A stretch of 64,000 nt of DNA, taken from Volutella citrinella (lineage: Eukaryota; Ascomycota; Sordariomycetes; Hypocreales; Nectriaceae). The stretch's first letter is position 1, and each line of letters opens with the position of its first letter. Below, one piece after another: positions 24,366-36,052 of this stretch. The translations under genes were made by a program, and so were the position numbers. The notes under the pieces were generated by a model that did not search any database, was not told where the DNA came from, and saw nothing but the letters and a program-made list of their open reading frames with translations. Where the stretch lies: contig JAWZSP010000009.1 of the NCBI GenBank assembly GCA_034401135.1, forward strand, positions 1,364,001 to 1,428,000, given 5' to 3'.

Positions 24366-26341
24366 CTTGGGTTTAGCCCGCCGGGAGCCTGGATGTTGGT
24401 GATGGTAAGGTCAAAGGAAATCGGTAAGTCAGATGTGGTCGGATTGTCAAACTGCATAGGCTGGTAGCGAGCGAGGTCACCAATGTGTGGGATGATATGA
24501 AAAGAGTGTAGAGATAGAAAGAAGCGGGTTGGTTGTTCAAGTGCCCTCCTCGTCGCCCAGGGCAGCTTTCTCGTCGCTAGCAATTAGACTTGGCTCTCGG
24601 CCATGATGGGATGAAGAATACAACAGGAGCTTCACGAACACCCTCAACGGGGGCAGGAAATATGAGGACGGGAGACAAAACAAACAACTGGCTGCGGCAG
24701 GGAGCAAGAGGGAAACCCGGAGGTAGGAAGCCAGTGGCTTGAGCAATACGGGAGCGTTCACAATCTAGACTGCGGATGGTCTTACCTGGTGAACAGTTGG
24801 AGGGCAGATTCAGGACCAGCTCATCCAACCACGCCGGAGCCATGCTGCGTACCCGGTACGCGAGGCGGCAGCTTGTTGCAGCAGGGCCACGACCGGAGGG
24901 TTGTAGCGGTACGGGCTCGCAGGCGGCGGCCCCATTGAGGATCAGGGACACGGCATCGCCAGCCCATGCTGTGACATTGGCTGTGTTGCAAGTGGTGGAC
25001 AGGAGTGAGCAGGCAGGGGTCCACAGCCAGTCAGGGCAGGTCTCGGCCTGAGATGGTGTTTCAGATGTATTGAAAGCCGTCGAGAGTCATGGCGGGTAGC
25101 GACCAGCGCGCGCTGTGGCTGGAGCCTTGCCGCCCCCCACACCCGCCCAATAATTACCCAGCAATGGTGTGTGCCAGCCAGTGCAGCATCGTGCATCCGC
25201 CCGACGCCACACTCATACTGCCCCTGAGCCACTGACCCCAGCCCTCAGGCCCATCCTGCCAGGGTCCCCGCCAGCAGGCCGTCAATCGATCGCCCGCCGT
25301 TACAGCAGCCCCAGGCACTGAAGCAATAGGCCCCTGGCGTCTCGCAGTCCTGTGGCGCTGTCGCGACGGGCATGGGCCTTCACTGGGCCCGGGCGCCTCA
25401 GAGAGCACCTGAAACACGAGGTCGACGACCCAGGCCAAATGGAGCGCTGGGCTTTGCTCCGCTGCTCAGAAATGACGCCAGTGATCCTTTACGACTTCTC
25501 TCGGCGACGTTGGGCGCCACTCGCCGTGCTCAGACGGGGAAATTTGGAAAGACGATCCATGGTACATGAGCAATGTCTCTGCACTTGTATTGCTTTGGCG
25601 GGGTTGCCATCGGCCTATCGTGCAGCGGCCCTCCTTTTCTTTGCAGCTGCGCCGGCACTTGACATACCAAACCAAGTAGCACCCGGGAGCTGGAACGCAT
25701 GAAGTGGTGCTGACACTGTCCTATTGAAAGCCAGGATCATATCATCTCTTGTAATCCCGCGCCTGTCGCAAGCTCGCACTCGACCGCTGTTTGGTTCTCG
25801 TATCCAGGGATAGCACGTCAGAGGTCGCCATTAGTTTTGGTAAAAAGGTATCACGTTGGTAGTATCGGATACTACCTAGCAGGGTGCGGAGTGTCTCCCT
25901 CCTTGTCCTGGTGCAGCTCTTGACCAAGCCTATTTCTGGGTGTTTCATCCCCGCGGTTCCATGGATCGTCCCTTCGTCACGATCCATCCAAGGGCCTCCA
26001 AGCCAAAGCAGCCGTAAGCGGCAGCAATGCCGTCGGTTATCCCGAGTCTCGCTCGTCATTGCCGTTGCGCGCATGCGGCGCGGGTAGTCGGTCCCTCTGT
26101 TTTCAATATTCCCCTTGCAACATCGCGCAGCCCCAGCTGGGCCAGTTTTACCTGTCATATTGTAACTCCGCACTGGCAATACCACCCATGCCAGAGCCCC
26201 TAAATCCACCGTGCGTCTTTGGCAGTGTGGGCCTGGTGATGGCGGTCCCCGTAACAAGTACTCGATGAAATGCCGTTTTACGCTGTATGAGTCCTCCTCC
26301 AGTGCTATGGAGGCGTTCGGTTGCAGTATTTACCAGGTAGC
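24366..26341. other. Non-coding region between two minus-strand genes
   Basis: Contains the promoter of the two-TM protein gene and the 3' flank of spf38. Open frames here (24577-24951 minus, 25742-26257 minus and others) have no domain features and no splice-consistent partners. Nothing else was seen. Confidence 0.45.
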
Positions 26342-27552
26342 TCATCGAAGTTCCCCGAGGAGCATCGTTCGATCTGAGGACGCGGAGAGAACTAAAACTG
26401 TGTCAGTGGCATGAATGAAACAAGGTAGAAGATAGAAAAGCTTACGAATGGGCTCCTTGCCAGGCGCAAACTCGGCACAGTTGACAGTGCCCTTGTGGCC
26501 CGGTAGCTTATAGGCCAGCTTTCCGGTCTCGCTGGACCAAACCATAACAGTACCGTCGCCTGATGCCGCGGCAATCTTCTTACCCTCTGAGTCCCAGCTT
26601 GCACCCATCAAGTTCTTCTCCAAGCCCATGGTGGCGCCATCGAACGTTCGAATGTGTCGCTCCGTAGGCGCAAAAGGTCGGATATCCCATGTTCGAACCG
26701 TTGCATCCATGGCGTACGACACAAGCGATTGCGCATCAGGAGAGACGCGGAGAGACATTACGGTATCGGAGTGGCCGAGCATGGAGTACACTACCGACTT
26801 CTTCCTTAGGTCCCACACCCGGATGTCGTTGTCAATTCCTCCCGTATAGATCTCGTTGCCGGCTTCGGACATGGCGACAGCCGTGATAGGGAATTCAGTC
26901 TGAATGTAGTCGACAGCATTCTTGGTGCGTGGGTCCCAGATTCCTATGGTAGAGTCGTCACTTCCGCTCACGAGCAATCCTTCGCCGCGCTTGCTGATAT
27001 CCAATGAGTTGATAATCTCCTCGTGACCGACATATCGGCGGATTCGCGTCCCTGATGTCAAATCCCAGCTAGCGAGGTGCATATCGGCCGACGCTGTGTA
27101 CAAGATTTCTGAGTCGCGCGACCATTGCAGGTCCAAAATCGCCCCTCGGTGTCCGTTGAGTAGACCGTAGTTTTCGCAGTCGCCGTAAGTTCTCCAAAGC
27201 ACTGTGACCGGTTAGATGGAGCTCGACGGCCTACAATTCCAAAAGCGTACTTATCGACCTATCCATCGAGCCAGACGCAATGAGGTTTCCCGTAGGATCG
27301 AACTTGGCAGCGAAAATTTCGCCCGAATGTCCAGAAAGCTCCATCACGGGCGCCTGGAGTCCGCTGGTTCTGGGTGCCTGGCAGAGTCAGCTTGGTTCTG
27401 AGTACGACCCGAAACCTACTCACGCTTTGCACAAGCGCGTTTCCTGAAGCATTCAGGCGCGCAAGCGCGCTGGTCGAGGAGCTGACATTCTGTCGCTTGA
27501 CCAGCATCTGGGATGACGGGTCATCGTCCGCGGGTCGCTTCTCAGCCGACAT
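26342..27552 (-). CDS. spf38: U5 snRNP WD40 protein (SNRNP40/Spf38 type)
   Basis: Four exons: 27552-27424, 27377-27251, 27201-26446 and a short last exon ending at 26342. The last exon starts at 26391 or 26397, since two AGs 6 nt apart both keep frame. The protein is 353 or 355 aa, the size of human SNRNP40. About seven WD40 repeats begin with LSGHSGEIFAAKFDP, and later blades include GHRGAILDLQW, DIRVWDLR and GHKGTVNCAEF. The start at 26391 gives the family-like ending ILLSASSDR before the final strand. The protein belongs to the U5 snRNP and works in pre-mRNA splicing in the nucleus. The gene diverges from bet3 across 394 bp. WD40 assignment is certain; orthology rests on length and the overall pattern. 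Confidence 0.87.
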
Positions 27553-27946
27553 GGTGGGTAATGAGCAAGACGATGAGATTAAATAGGAATTGCGACGGTA
27601 ATTACTGGTCCTACGCGCGGCGTACGGGTTCCCAGAGCTTCCAAGTCCAAAGCGTGTCGAATTTGTTGCTGATAGCCGTGGTGTCGCTGGGCCCATCAAA
27701 GATCCTAGCGCGGTTGGTGGTAGGCCCGGCCCAACCTTTTTCCTTGTCGGCGGTCGGTCCAGTCCCCTCCGTCCACCGACTTCAGGGTGACGTCCCAGTA
27801 GCTCCCTATCGCGACAACCTCCAACAAGTGGAATACAATCGCGCCTAACAAGCCTTGTACTTTTACTCGACACCGAACGGTCGGCGCGCATTCCTACCAT
27901 ACAAGAAACGCCCTAGAAGCCGCGATCGCCGGGCAACCTTGCCAAA
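27553..27946. promoter_or_regulatory. Divergent promoter of spf38 and bet3
   Basis: 394 bp between the two divergent start codons, with no gene inside. It presumably holds both core promoters. No TATA box is evident. Confidence 0.6.
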
Positions 27947-28679
27947 ATGTCAGCCAGCAAGGCTTCCCGCGTGGGCGAGGAGTACGGCCATCACGAGCTC
28001 CCTGATGAACACCAGCTAACACGTCAGCAGAATCTGGAAGTACGTCGACAAGCTGAAAGTACATGGAACGATATCTCATCTGGACATCTAGGACCCGGAT
28101 CGACAAGGTCAATGCCGAATTGGTTACCTTGACGTACGGCACGATCGTGGCCCAGCTATGCAAGGACTACGAAAGCGACTATGTCGAAGTGAACAAGCAG
28201 CTTGACAAGATGGGATACAATATTGGCCTGCGACTTATTGAGGACTATCTCGCAAAGTCAAATACCATGAAGCGATGTATCAACTTCCGGGAAACCGCAG
28301 AAATGATTGCGAGAGTAGGACGCGCATGCCGTGCCCTTGCCACTCGACATCTGCTGACAAGCTGCAGGTTGGATTCAAGATCTTCCTAAACATTACTCCC
28401 CAAGTGACAAACTGGACTTCGGATAACAACCAGTTCTCCCTCGTCTTTGAGGAGAATCCTCTAGCCGATTTCGTCGAGCTTCCTGATGATGGACGAGCCC
28501 AGGACGAGCTATGGTATTCCAATATTCTTTGCGGCGTGCTGCGAGGAGCCCTAGAGATGGTTCAGATGCAGGTGGAAGCGCACTTTATCAGCGATGTCTT
28601 GAGAGGCAACGACAGCACGGAGATGAGGGTGTCACTAATACGATATATCGACGACGAGCTGCCTCCCGAGGATGATTGA
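27947..28679 (+). CDS. bet3: TRAPP complex core subunit Bet3/TRAPPC3
   Basis: Four exons: 27947-27981, 28031-28039 (9 nt), 28092-28314 and 28368-28679, giving 192 aa, the family length. Including the 9-nt exon AATCTGGAA yields GEEIWKTRIDKVNAELVTL, which matches the Bet3 N-terminus; skipping it also keeps frame but removes three conserved residues. Later motifs include YGTIVAQLCKDYE, the acylation-channel region and NPLADFVELP. Bet3 is a central subunit of TRAPP complexes, which tether ER-derived and Golgi vesicles and activate Ypt1. The conserved channel cysteine is plausibly that in AQLCKDYE. Intron 3 uses a TGCTGAC branch and CAG acceptor. Identification is firm. Confidence 0.93.
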
Positions 28680-31524
28680 GTAACGACACAACAACAGACG
28701 GGGACAGTGAATAACGACCTTCACTCAAATACCTGACCGAGGCTGCTGCCAACCGTGCCTGCATCCGATTCTGGCGGTCTGGTTCTGCCATCTTACGATG
28801 GACAATGATGAGCAACCACTAGGCTGAAGGGTGAAGAGAACATGATGCCATTGCGGTTGAGTCCGACATGGGTGACTCTCGACAAAGATGTAGAGGAGAG
28901 AATTGACGCATGGCATCATGGGATGATTCGCTGACATCGGTTGGGTTAGGTAGACGGCACATGGGACCACCCGATGCTATGTCAATATACACTCACTGCG
29001 GACATTGTTCAAGCACGTAAATTCGGGGCTTCTCGGGCACCTTTTTTTTTCACTTGCGCATTAAGACTCCGTATCTGCCTTGAAAATTCTGTCTTTTCTT
29101 TTTCGTCAAGAGATGTGCGCATGCCGCATGCACCAACAGCCACTCGAAATGTTGGAACAAACCTTCCGAGGCTTCGCACACGCCCTGAACATAAAAAGGC
29201 TCCATCAAGGTCAACACAGTGCAACTAAACTCCCGGTTGGTTACGATGGTGCCAACGGCATATCACACCATCAAAAGCACAGGTTGTCACGACACAGTGG
29301 CTCATTTGATCCTGCCAATTGGCTGCTGGGCTGTATCGATGTACCAATCCAATTGGAGGTTGAAACACAGAAGTGGGCGCTCAGGCCAGAATGACGGTAG
29401 CTGGGTTGCCTGAGGCAGCAGGGAGCCATCACCTGTGCCTCAGGTACCGAAACCGAAGTACTCGTTCTGAAAGTTACGCACCCTTGGTTCGAGATTTACG
29501 TGCCAAGGCCAGGGGCTGAACGGGCCAGTCCGTCGGCACTAATCAACTGGGAGCCCCCCAGCAGCCACAGGGCGTCGCGCCCTACGGACAAGACAGTTTT
29601 AGGCACTGACAGGAGGTCCTCAGCGTCCCGACTCTCAACCTACCAGTTGATAAAGCTCCAGGAGCTCTCTGTAATGGGGCCAACCCCGCTAAAAGTCGCG
29701 TCAAGAAACCGCCTGGGTCTGGGGCAATTTGACAGCTCCTCCGCTTTCCACGCCAGTCTTCTAGCGGAGAGCCAGCCTCTCTTTTATGCATAAAGCGAGT
29801 TCTGGTCTTCTAGACGGATGGGATCAGTCCAAGGGACTACTAGTAGTAGTCGCTGATCCTCACATGTGACTGGGCGAGCGACTGATGCCTTCGAGGTTTG
29901 ATGCTATTCTTAGCCGAAGGATTGTGTTTCAAGACTTGAATTCGCCATCGTGTCGTGTGCCAATTGATTGACCGCCCTGTCCTACGGCTGTTGGAGAAGA
30001 ATTTTGATGACTTGCACGAAATAGAAGTAAGCTGTTGCTCAAACTGGATACAAGATTGGCGGAGTGCGGCGGTGCTGCGGCGGCAGTGCAATTGGACTTT
30101 GACATCTAGGACTTCGAGGCTCCAATGTGTATGGCCTTGTGACAGTGTTGTACACACTGTATCGCGAAAAGTCAATCCACGGCCTGGGCCTGCCAGAAGG
30201 ACCCCACTAGTCGGGAGTGCCCTGTTAAGTGCATCGGCTGGTGCGATTTGCCCACGGGCTCGCCTGTCTATCTCCTTCCCGTTCTCCGCTGCTCAAGTAA
30301 TTCCACTGGCCTGGCTTCCATCTCTGTCCGGTCGAGCGCGACTTGAGTCGGAAGACGAACAACCCTCGCCAGCCTGGTCGCAAAAAGAAGCGCACGCCAA
30401 CTCCAGAAACAGCACGCCAATCCACAACCTCGAACAATTTCTGGAGCCTCCGCGAGTCAATCGTCATTATCAATCTCGCGTCGCGGTGAGCTCCTGTCGC
30501 CATTCGCAGTCATCCTGCGACGGAGAGGTGCTAGTCGATCCACCATACCTCCGGACCCCGGAGACTAACCGCACCAGCGATCCTAGGACTCAACAACGCC
30601 CGTTGCTTCCTCAAGCAACTTCTGTCCAGCACCCCTACCAACAAGTATCCCGAGGCCGAGATCCGCCACTTCGACGGGAGCACCTAATTAGCTCCTCGAA
30701 TCTCGCGTCTTGTCTGTTAACATCCCTCACCAAATTCCGGCTTCGTGGTTAGCAGACTCCTGCACAGACGCCCGCTTCCTGTTAGTGCCGTCCTCCGCCG
30801 CCTGTACTGGTACTATACTGTGCTGCACTGTATCGTTCTGTGCCGTGCGACCAATTACCAGCGACAGGAACACAGTGCTGGCTACGGGCGTACCAGGCTG
30901 CCCTCCAGCCAAGGCAGGCGACTGCACAGTCCATCCTTCCCTCCCACTCGCTTCCATCCCATCCCATCCCATCCTGTCCTATCCATCCTTACCCACCCAC
31001 ATCTCCCCTTCCTCCCCCAGCTTGGCCCTGCCGAAGCCCAACCCAGCGGTCCCAGCCTGCCCAGTCTTCTTTTTTTTCTCTCTTCTTTCCCTTTCCCGCC
31101 TGGTCCCCCCATCCTATCCCATCATCGGGCGACGCCCACGCCCACATCCACATCCGCACTACCAGTCCCCCAATCCATCCACTCACTCCAATCCAAACCA
31201 CCCCATCCCCATCTTTCATCTCATCGCGACTTGCACCTCGACATAACGTCGCCGTCGCTCGCTGTTCTCATCCATCATTTCGGCGCCCGCGTTTTTCGAC
31301 GGAAACCCCTCCGACCGGTGACGCTCGTCCGACTCCTTCCCGCGCGCGCCTCGCACCGCGTCCCCGCCTCCTAGGATCGCCGCCCGTCACCGTCACGTCC
31401 GCCCACGCCGGTCGGCAGTCCTGCGCTCTCGCGTGGTGGCACATCCGGTGGCTGACGCACGCAGCAACAACAGCAGATAGTTAGACGTCGGCGCATTCGC
31501 ACGTCACCTCTACTATCCGTCACG
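28680..31524. other. 2.8-kb non-coding region upstream of the SomA-type gene
   Basis: The bet3 terminator followed by a very long promoter or leader for the regulator at 31525. The last 600 bp are rich in C and T, with CCCATCC repeats near 30950-31000, typical of fungal leader regions. The 265-codon open frame at 29955-30752 has no recognisable domain and is probably fortuitous. No RNA gene was seen. Confidence 0.5.
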
Positions 31525-34239
31525 ATGGCCATGGCCATGAACCCAAACGTTAACGTCGCCAACATGAACCCTATGGGCGGCCCCGTGGGAGGGCCAGTTG
31601 GCGGCGCCCCTATGCCCATGATGAACAACGGCGTAGTCAATCCCCAAGCCGCTCATGCTGCCGCTGCCGCCGCTCGCCAGCAGGCCAACGAAAGCCAGCG
31701 CAGTATCCTCAACACCTACATTTACGAATACTTCCTCCGTTACGGCATGTTCGATTGCGCCCGTACCCTGCTAGCCAGCGATCAGCAGGTCAACGTGTCC
31801 AAGGAGGGCACCAACCGTCGCCGCGACGAGAATGGCAACATGATGAACGGCATCGACGATTCTATGGATACCGATACTAAAGATGATCTCGACGCAAAAC
31901 TGCCTGAGGACCTGCCTCCTCCGAAACTCCCCATGCCCGCCTCCGACACGTCGTTCCTCTACGAATGGTTCTGTCTCTTCTGGGATATCTCCAACGCACA
32001 ACGCACCAAGGGTGGTAACGGCACCGTAGGTCAATATGTCGCTCACACTCAGGTATGACTTCTTCCCTCGTGCCCCGTCCTTGCGCCATGCCCTCGGGTT
32101 GATTGCTTTCAAAGTGTGTAGTAGGCTAACCCTTCCAGCAACAATCCCGCCTAAAGCAGAACCAGCAGCAGGAGCTTCTCCGCCAGATGCGCCCCGACAT
32201 GGCTGCCCAGCAGCAATTTATGATGCGAAACATGCAAAACGGCGGCATGGCAATGAACATGAAGCAGGGAAACTTGGCGCGCGCTGCCATGGCAAACAAC
32301 CAGAACAAGTCAGTTCACGAACCCGAGCATAGGCGTAGCGGCGACTAACTACTTGATAGCCCTCAGATGATGCTTCAGCAGGCCAAGCAAACCCAGATGC
32401 AGCGAGATCCATCGGGCATGGATGCCAACCGAGGCGACCGACCCTCGTCCCCAGCCTCGGGCGAGAACGCCCCTTCACCCAAGCGACAACGTATTGATGG
32501 ACCACCCTTCAACCCCAACCAACCAGGAGGCATGTTGCCTAATGGCCATCCCATGCAGGGACAGCAGATGGCGGCCAACGCCGCGGCCCACCAGATGCTC
32601 ACCGCCAACGGCATCAATCCCAACACCCTAAAGCCTCAGCAGTTCCAGAACTTTGTCAACGCTCCCCCTGCCGCCCAGCAGAAGTCGATTGCCACCTACT
32701 CGCAGACTCTCCAGCAGCACCACGGAACTCAGATGGGAACCAACAAGCAGCCAATGCCCAATGCACCCCAAGGCCAGGGCTCGCCCATGATGGCTCAGGG
32801 ACCCGATGGTCAGGCTCTTACTCAGTTCTACAATGCGGGTGAAATGGGTCCCGGCGGTATTCGAGCTGGACCTGGCGGGGCGCAACCCCCTGGCAGTAGC
32901 AACCATGCGCTTCAGGACTACCAGATGCAGCTGATGCTGCTGGAGCAGCAGAACAAGAAGCGACTTATGATGGCTCGTCAAGAGCAGGATACGATCGGAG
33001 GCATGCCCCGTGAGGGAGGCGGTCCTGGCGGGCCCGGGCAACCCGGGCCCAACGGCCAACAATTCGCCGACACCTCACCCCAGGGTATGCGAACCGGTGC
33101 TTCTCCCAATCCTGCTGAGCAGATGAAGCGCGGCACTCCCCAGATGAACAACTCTGGTGTCCCTTCGCCTGTCCCAGAGGGTGGTCAGTCTCGAGGCTCC
33201 CCCAATCCCGGCATGAACTTCATGGCTGGCAACCATGTCGATCCTAACATGGCAGGCACTCACTTCTTCAAGAACATGGAGGGCGGCATGGCAGGCCAGC
33301 AGCCCATGAACATGAGGCCCCCCAGCTCGCACCCCGGCCAACCCTTCAACGGTCAGATGAACCCTCAGATGCTCGCTGCCCGACAGGGCCAGCCTCAACC
33401 CGGACCTCAACCTGGCCAGCCCGGTCAACCAGGCCAGCAGGTCGGCACCCCTGGACAGTGGCAGCAAGGACCCAACGGACAGATGATTCCTCCTCAGGGC
33501 ATGCAGCAGAGCCCCCAGATCCAAGGAACGCCTCAGCAGCGGGCCATGCCGCCTCCCTCAGCCCCCGCCGCCGCCGCTGCTGCCAATGCCAACAACAGGA
33601 CGACAGCGTCTCCACAGCAGCCGGCCGCGGCTCCCCCTACGCCAAGCCAGTCCAACAAGGCCGCGCCCAAGAAGAAGGACAGCAAGGCTGCCAAGGACAA
33701 GGTAAGTGTCATTGTGTGCTTTGGTTGAACGTTTGAATAACAAGTTGTTAAGCGCGCGGCCCAGAAAAAGAACCAGAACGCCAATGCTGGAGCTACCCCT
33801 GCTGGAGACAATGCCGAGGAAACAGCAGCCCCCGCCACGCCGATCACGCCCGCGGCAAACTTCAAGAACGGCCAGGGCGGCCCTGGTCAGCCTACCACGG
33901 CTCCTCCGGCCTCCGCAGCCCCTGCCGCCATCGCGGCCACGACCGCTCCTCCATCGGCGCCTGTGGTACCCCCTGGACAGAACGGCATGGACGTTGGAAT
34001 GGGCATGGACCTAGGAAATATGGTAAGCTTTGATCACCGCGTTTTGCCGGTTGGCGTGTTCTGACCCCGCATAGCCTGATTACAGCGTTGCCAACCCCAT
34101 GGACTTCGCCAACCCCCTGAGTGGCGGGGATGTGCTCAACGATTTCGACTTTGACTCCTTTCTGCATGACGACAACGGCAGTGGAGACACGTTTGATTTC
34201 AGTAACGGCTTCATGGAAGGAGGAGAAATTGAGAGCTGA
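31525..34239 (+). CDS. som1: LisH-domain transcriptional regulator SomA/Som1 (Flo8-like)
   Basis: Five exons: 31525-32052, 32139-32308, 32360-33701, 33753-34022 and 34075-34239, all phase-consistent, giving 824 aa. A LisH motif lies near residues 52-85 (RSILNTYIYEYFLRYGMFDCARTLL), followed by a conserved FLYEWFCLFWDI segment, as in LUFS/SSDP-type proteins. The rest is Gln/Pro/Met/Gly-rich and disordered, with one basic KRQR patch. The acidic C-terminus contains NDFDFDSFLHDD, a plausible activation region. The family (Aspergillus SomA, Magnaporthe Som1, yeast Flo8) acts downstream of cAMP-PKA in adhesion, sporulation and virulence. Family assignment comes from the LisH motif and overall architecture. 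Confidence 0.85.
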
Positions 34240-35144
34240 ACGTGGAAGGATGTAAGGTTTGTTGGGTCGGCATTCCGTCTTGGGTCAACTTAATATGGCA
34301 TCATTCGTTATGGCGTTTTTTAATGTGGAACTATATCATGGTCATGCGGCGATCGGCCCCAGGGAGGCTATAGCTCTTCTGGTGGCTTCAAGGAGAAAAG
34401 AGTCTTGAATTTTTTTTTATTGGGAGGAAAGAGTAGGGCGCTTTGTTCGGGTACTCTGTTTGCCGTTCCTCCCTCCGCCTTCTATTTCTTTATTTTCTTA
34501 TTTCCCCATCCTTCGCCCTTTTCAGATTACCAAGTCTTGTCAGCAGTTTTCCTTTTTGCGCAGTCGGTTTTTTGGAGAGCAATGATGAGGTCTGTGGAAG
34601 AGCCAACCCATCTCTTGTAAAGTGCTGTTTCGGTGTATTCTGATGCTGATTGCAACCTTAAAAAATCACACATAGCATTTGGTTGTCATAACCTGTCAAT
34701 ACGTTGTTGTTCGTCTTATGCTGAGCGCGGTGAACTGGTCCCCACTTTGAAGCTGATGAGGACTATCAGGCACAACCGTTGCAAGTGTTTTGGTGTAATT
34801 GCAGATCGGCACTCAGTTTTTCCAAACTAAGTAGGTAGAAGTCACCAGTCGTTACGATCACGTACGCAAACAAGTATGCTTAGATCCTGAATAGCATTTA
34901 TATTCTTTTAACCTCCGTAAAGCGCCAACCTGAGTCTAGGGTATCTATTCCTGGGGTATATGAATCCCAAAGAAGAATGCGAATGGTAACCAGAAAAGAA
35001 GAAAAACAAAAAAAGACCAGAGAAGTCGCACGCAAGCAACTTCAGAGTCCAGGATATGTACACACAGTGACAGTATCCGCAGAGAAGGTAAATATGGTCG
35101 CGAAGAATGCCAGATGAATGGCGGTGCGGTTGTAGTTGGTTAGT
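34240..35144. other. Intergenic region between convergent som1 and GH16 genes
   Basis: T-rich 3' flank of som1 (34240-34620) and the 3' flank of the GH16 gene. No credible coding sequence was found. Confidence 0.55.
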
Positions 35145-36052
35145 CTACGACTGCTCGTAGACGGCAACGTACATGACTTCCATCATGTTGTTGAAACCGC
35201 TCTCGGTGGCATCGTTGGGGTCGCCCTGGCGCATGTGTTAGTCTTTTGTATTCATAGTCATTGCGTGTTGGAGTTGAGTCTACTCACGGGCCAGGTGCCG
35301 CCAACCGCCACGTTGAGGAGGATGTACATGGGAGAGTGAGCCAGGGTTCCCCAGGCGCCCTCGTCGCCGAGCGAGGCACCGGAGATCTGGTGGAAGGGTT
35401 GGTCGTCGAGGTACCAGGTGAGGGTCTCAGATTGCCAGTTTCCCGAGGTGCGGTCGATGATCATGGTCCAGCGGTGGAAGCCGTTGTCGGGAAGGCCAAC
35501 GGGCTTGCCGAGGCCGCTGGGCTCGTTGCAGGGACCGCCGCCCTCGTGGCCGCAGTGGACGGTGCCGTAGCCAGTCGGGGCGCCGTTGACACGCTCCATG
35601 ATGTCGATCTCGCCGCAGGTAGGCCAGTTGGTGCCCTCGCGGATGCTCTGGCCGAGCATCCAGAAGGCGGGCCAGATGCCCTGCTTGCGGCTGTTCTCGG
35701 AGAAGCCATACGCGAGCTGGGCCTCGACTCGCATCTTGCGTCCCGGGGCCGCCACCCACGACTGTTTGGACTCGATGCGGCCCGACGTCCACCTGCCATT
35801 GTCCTTGCAGGGGACGATTTGCAGCGAGTGGCCGCCTGAGAGCTGCAGGTTGCGGGACTCGGTGGTGTACTTTTGCAGCTCCTTGTTGACGCTGATCTCG
35901 GTCATGATGTTCCACGTCTGCTCGTTGGGGCGGGCTCCGGCCGGGCCCTCAAAGGTATCCTGCCACTTGAGGGTGAAGCCTGGGTAGGTAGGGGCCTGGA
36001 TGGCCGCAGCCAGAGCAGGGAGGAGTAAGAGAGAAGCAAGTGAGAATCGCAT
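35145..36052 (-). CDS. Secreted GH16 endo-beta-glucanase-like protein
   Basis: Two exons: 36052-35288 and 35225-35145, giving 281 aa. A hydrophobic signal peptide covers about residues 1-18 (LLLLPALAAA). The GH16 catalytic motif GEIDIMER is intact, with the expected nucleophile and acid/base glutamates near 148 and 153 and Asp near 150. The surrounding GIWPAFWML and WTMIIDRTSG strands are typical of the family's jelly-roll fold. GH16 enzymes cleave beta-1,3 or mixed beta-1,3/1,4 glucans outside the cell or in the wall. No GPI signal or binding module is visible, so a freely secreted enzyme is likely. An in-frame ATG 51 nt upstream exists, but the start chosen gives a proper signal peptide. 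Exact substrate cannot be told from sequence alone. Confidence 0.9.

Noticed and set aside
29486..29500. GGTTCGAG string resembling a tRNA B box
   Set aside because: No matching stem bases or A box at the proper distance.
29955..30752. 265-codon open frame upstream of the SomA-type gene
   Set aside because: Longest frame in that gap but lacks domains or conserved-looking segments. It more likely lies in the long promoter or leader.
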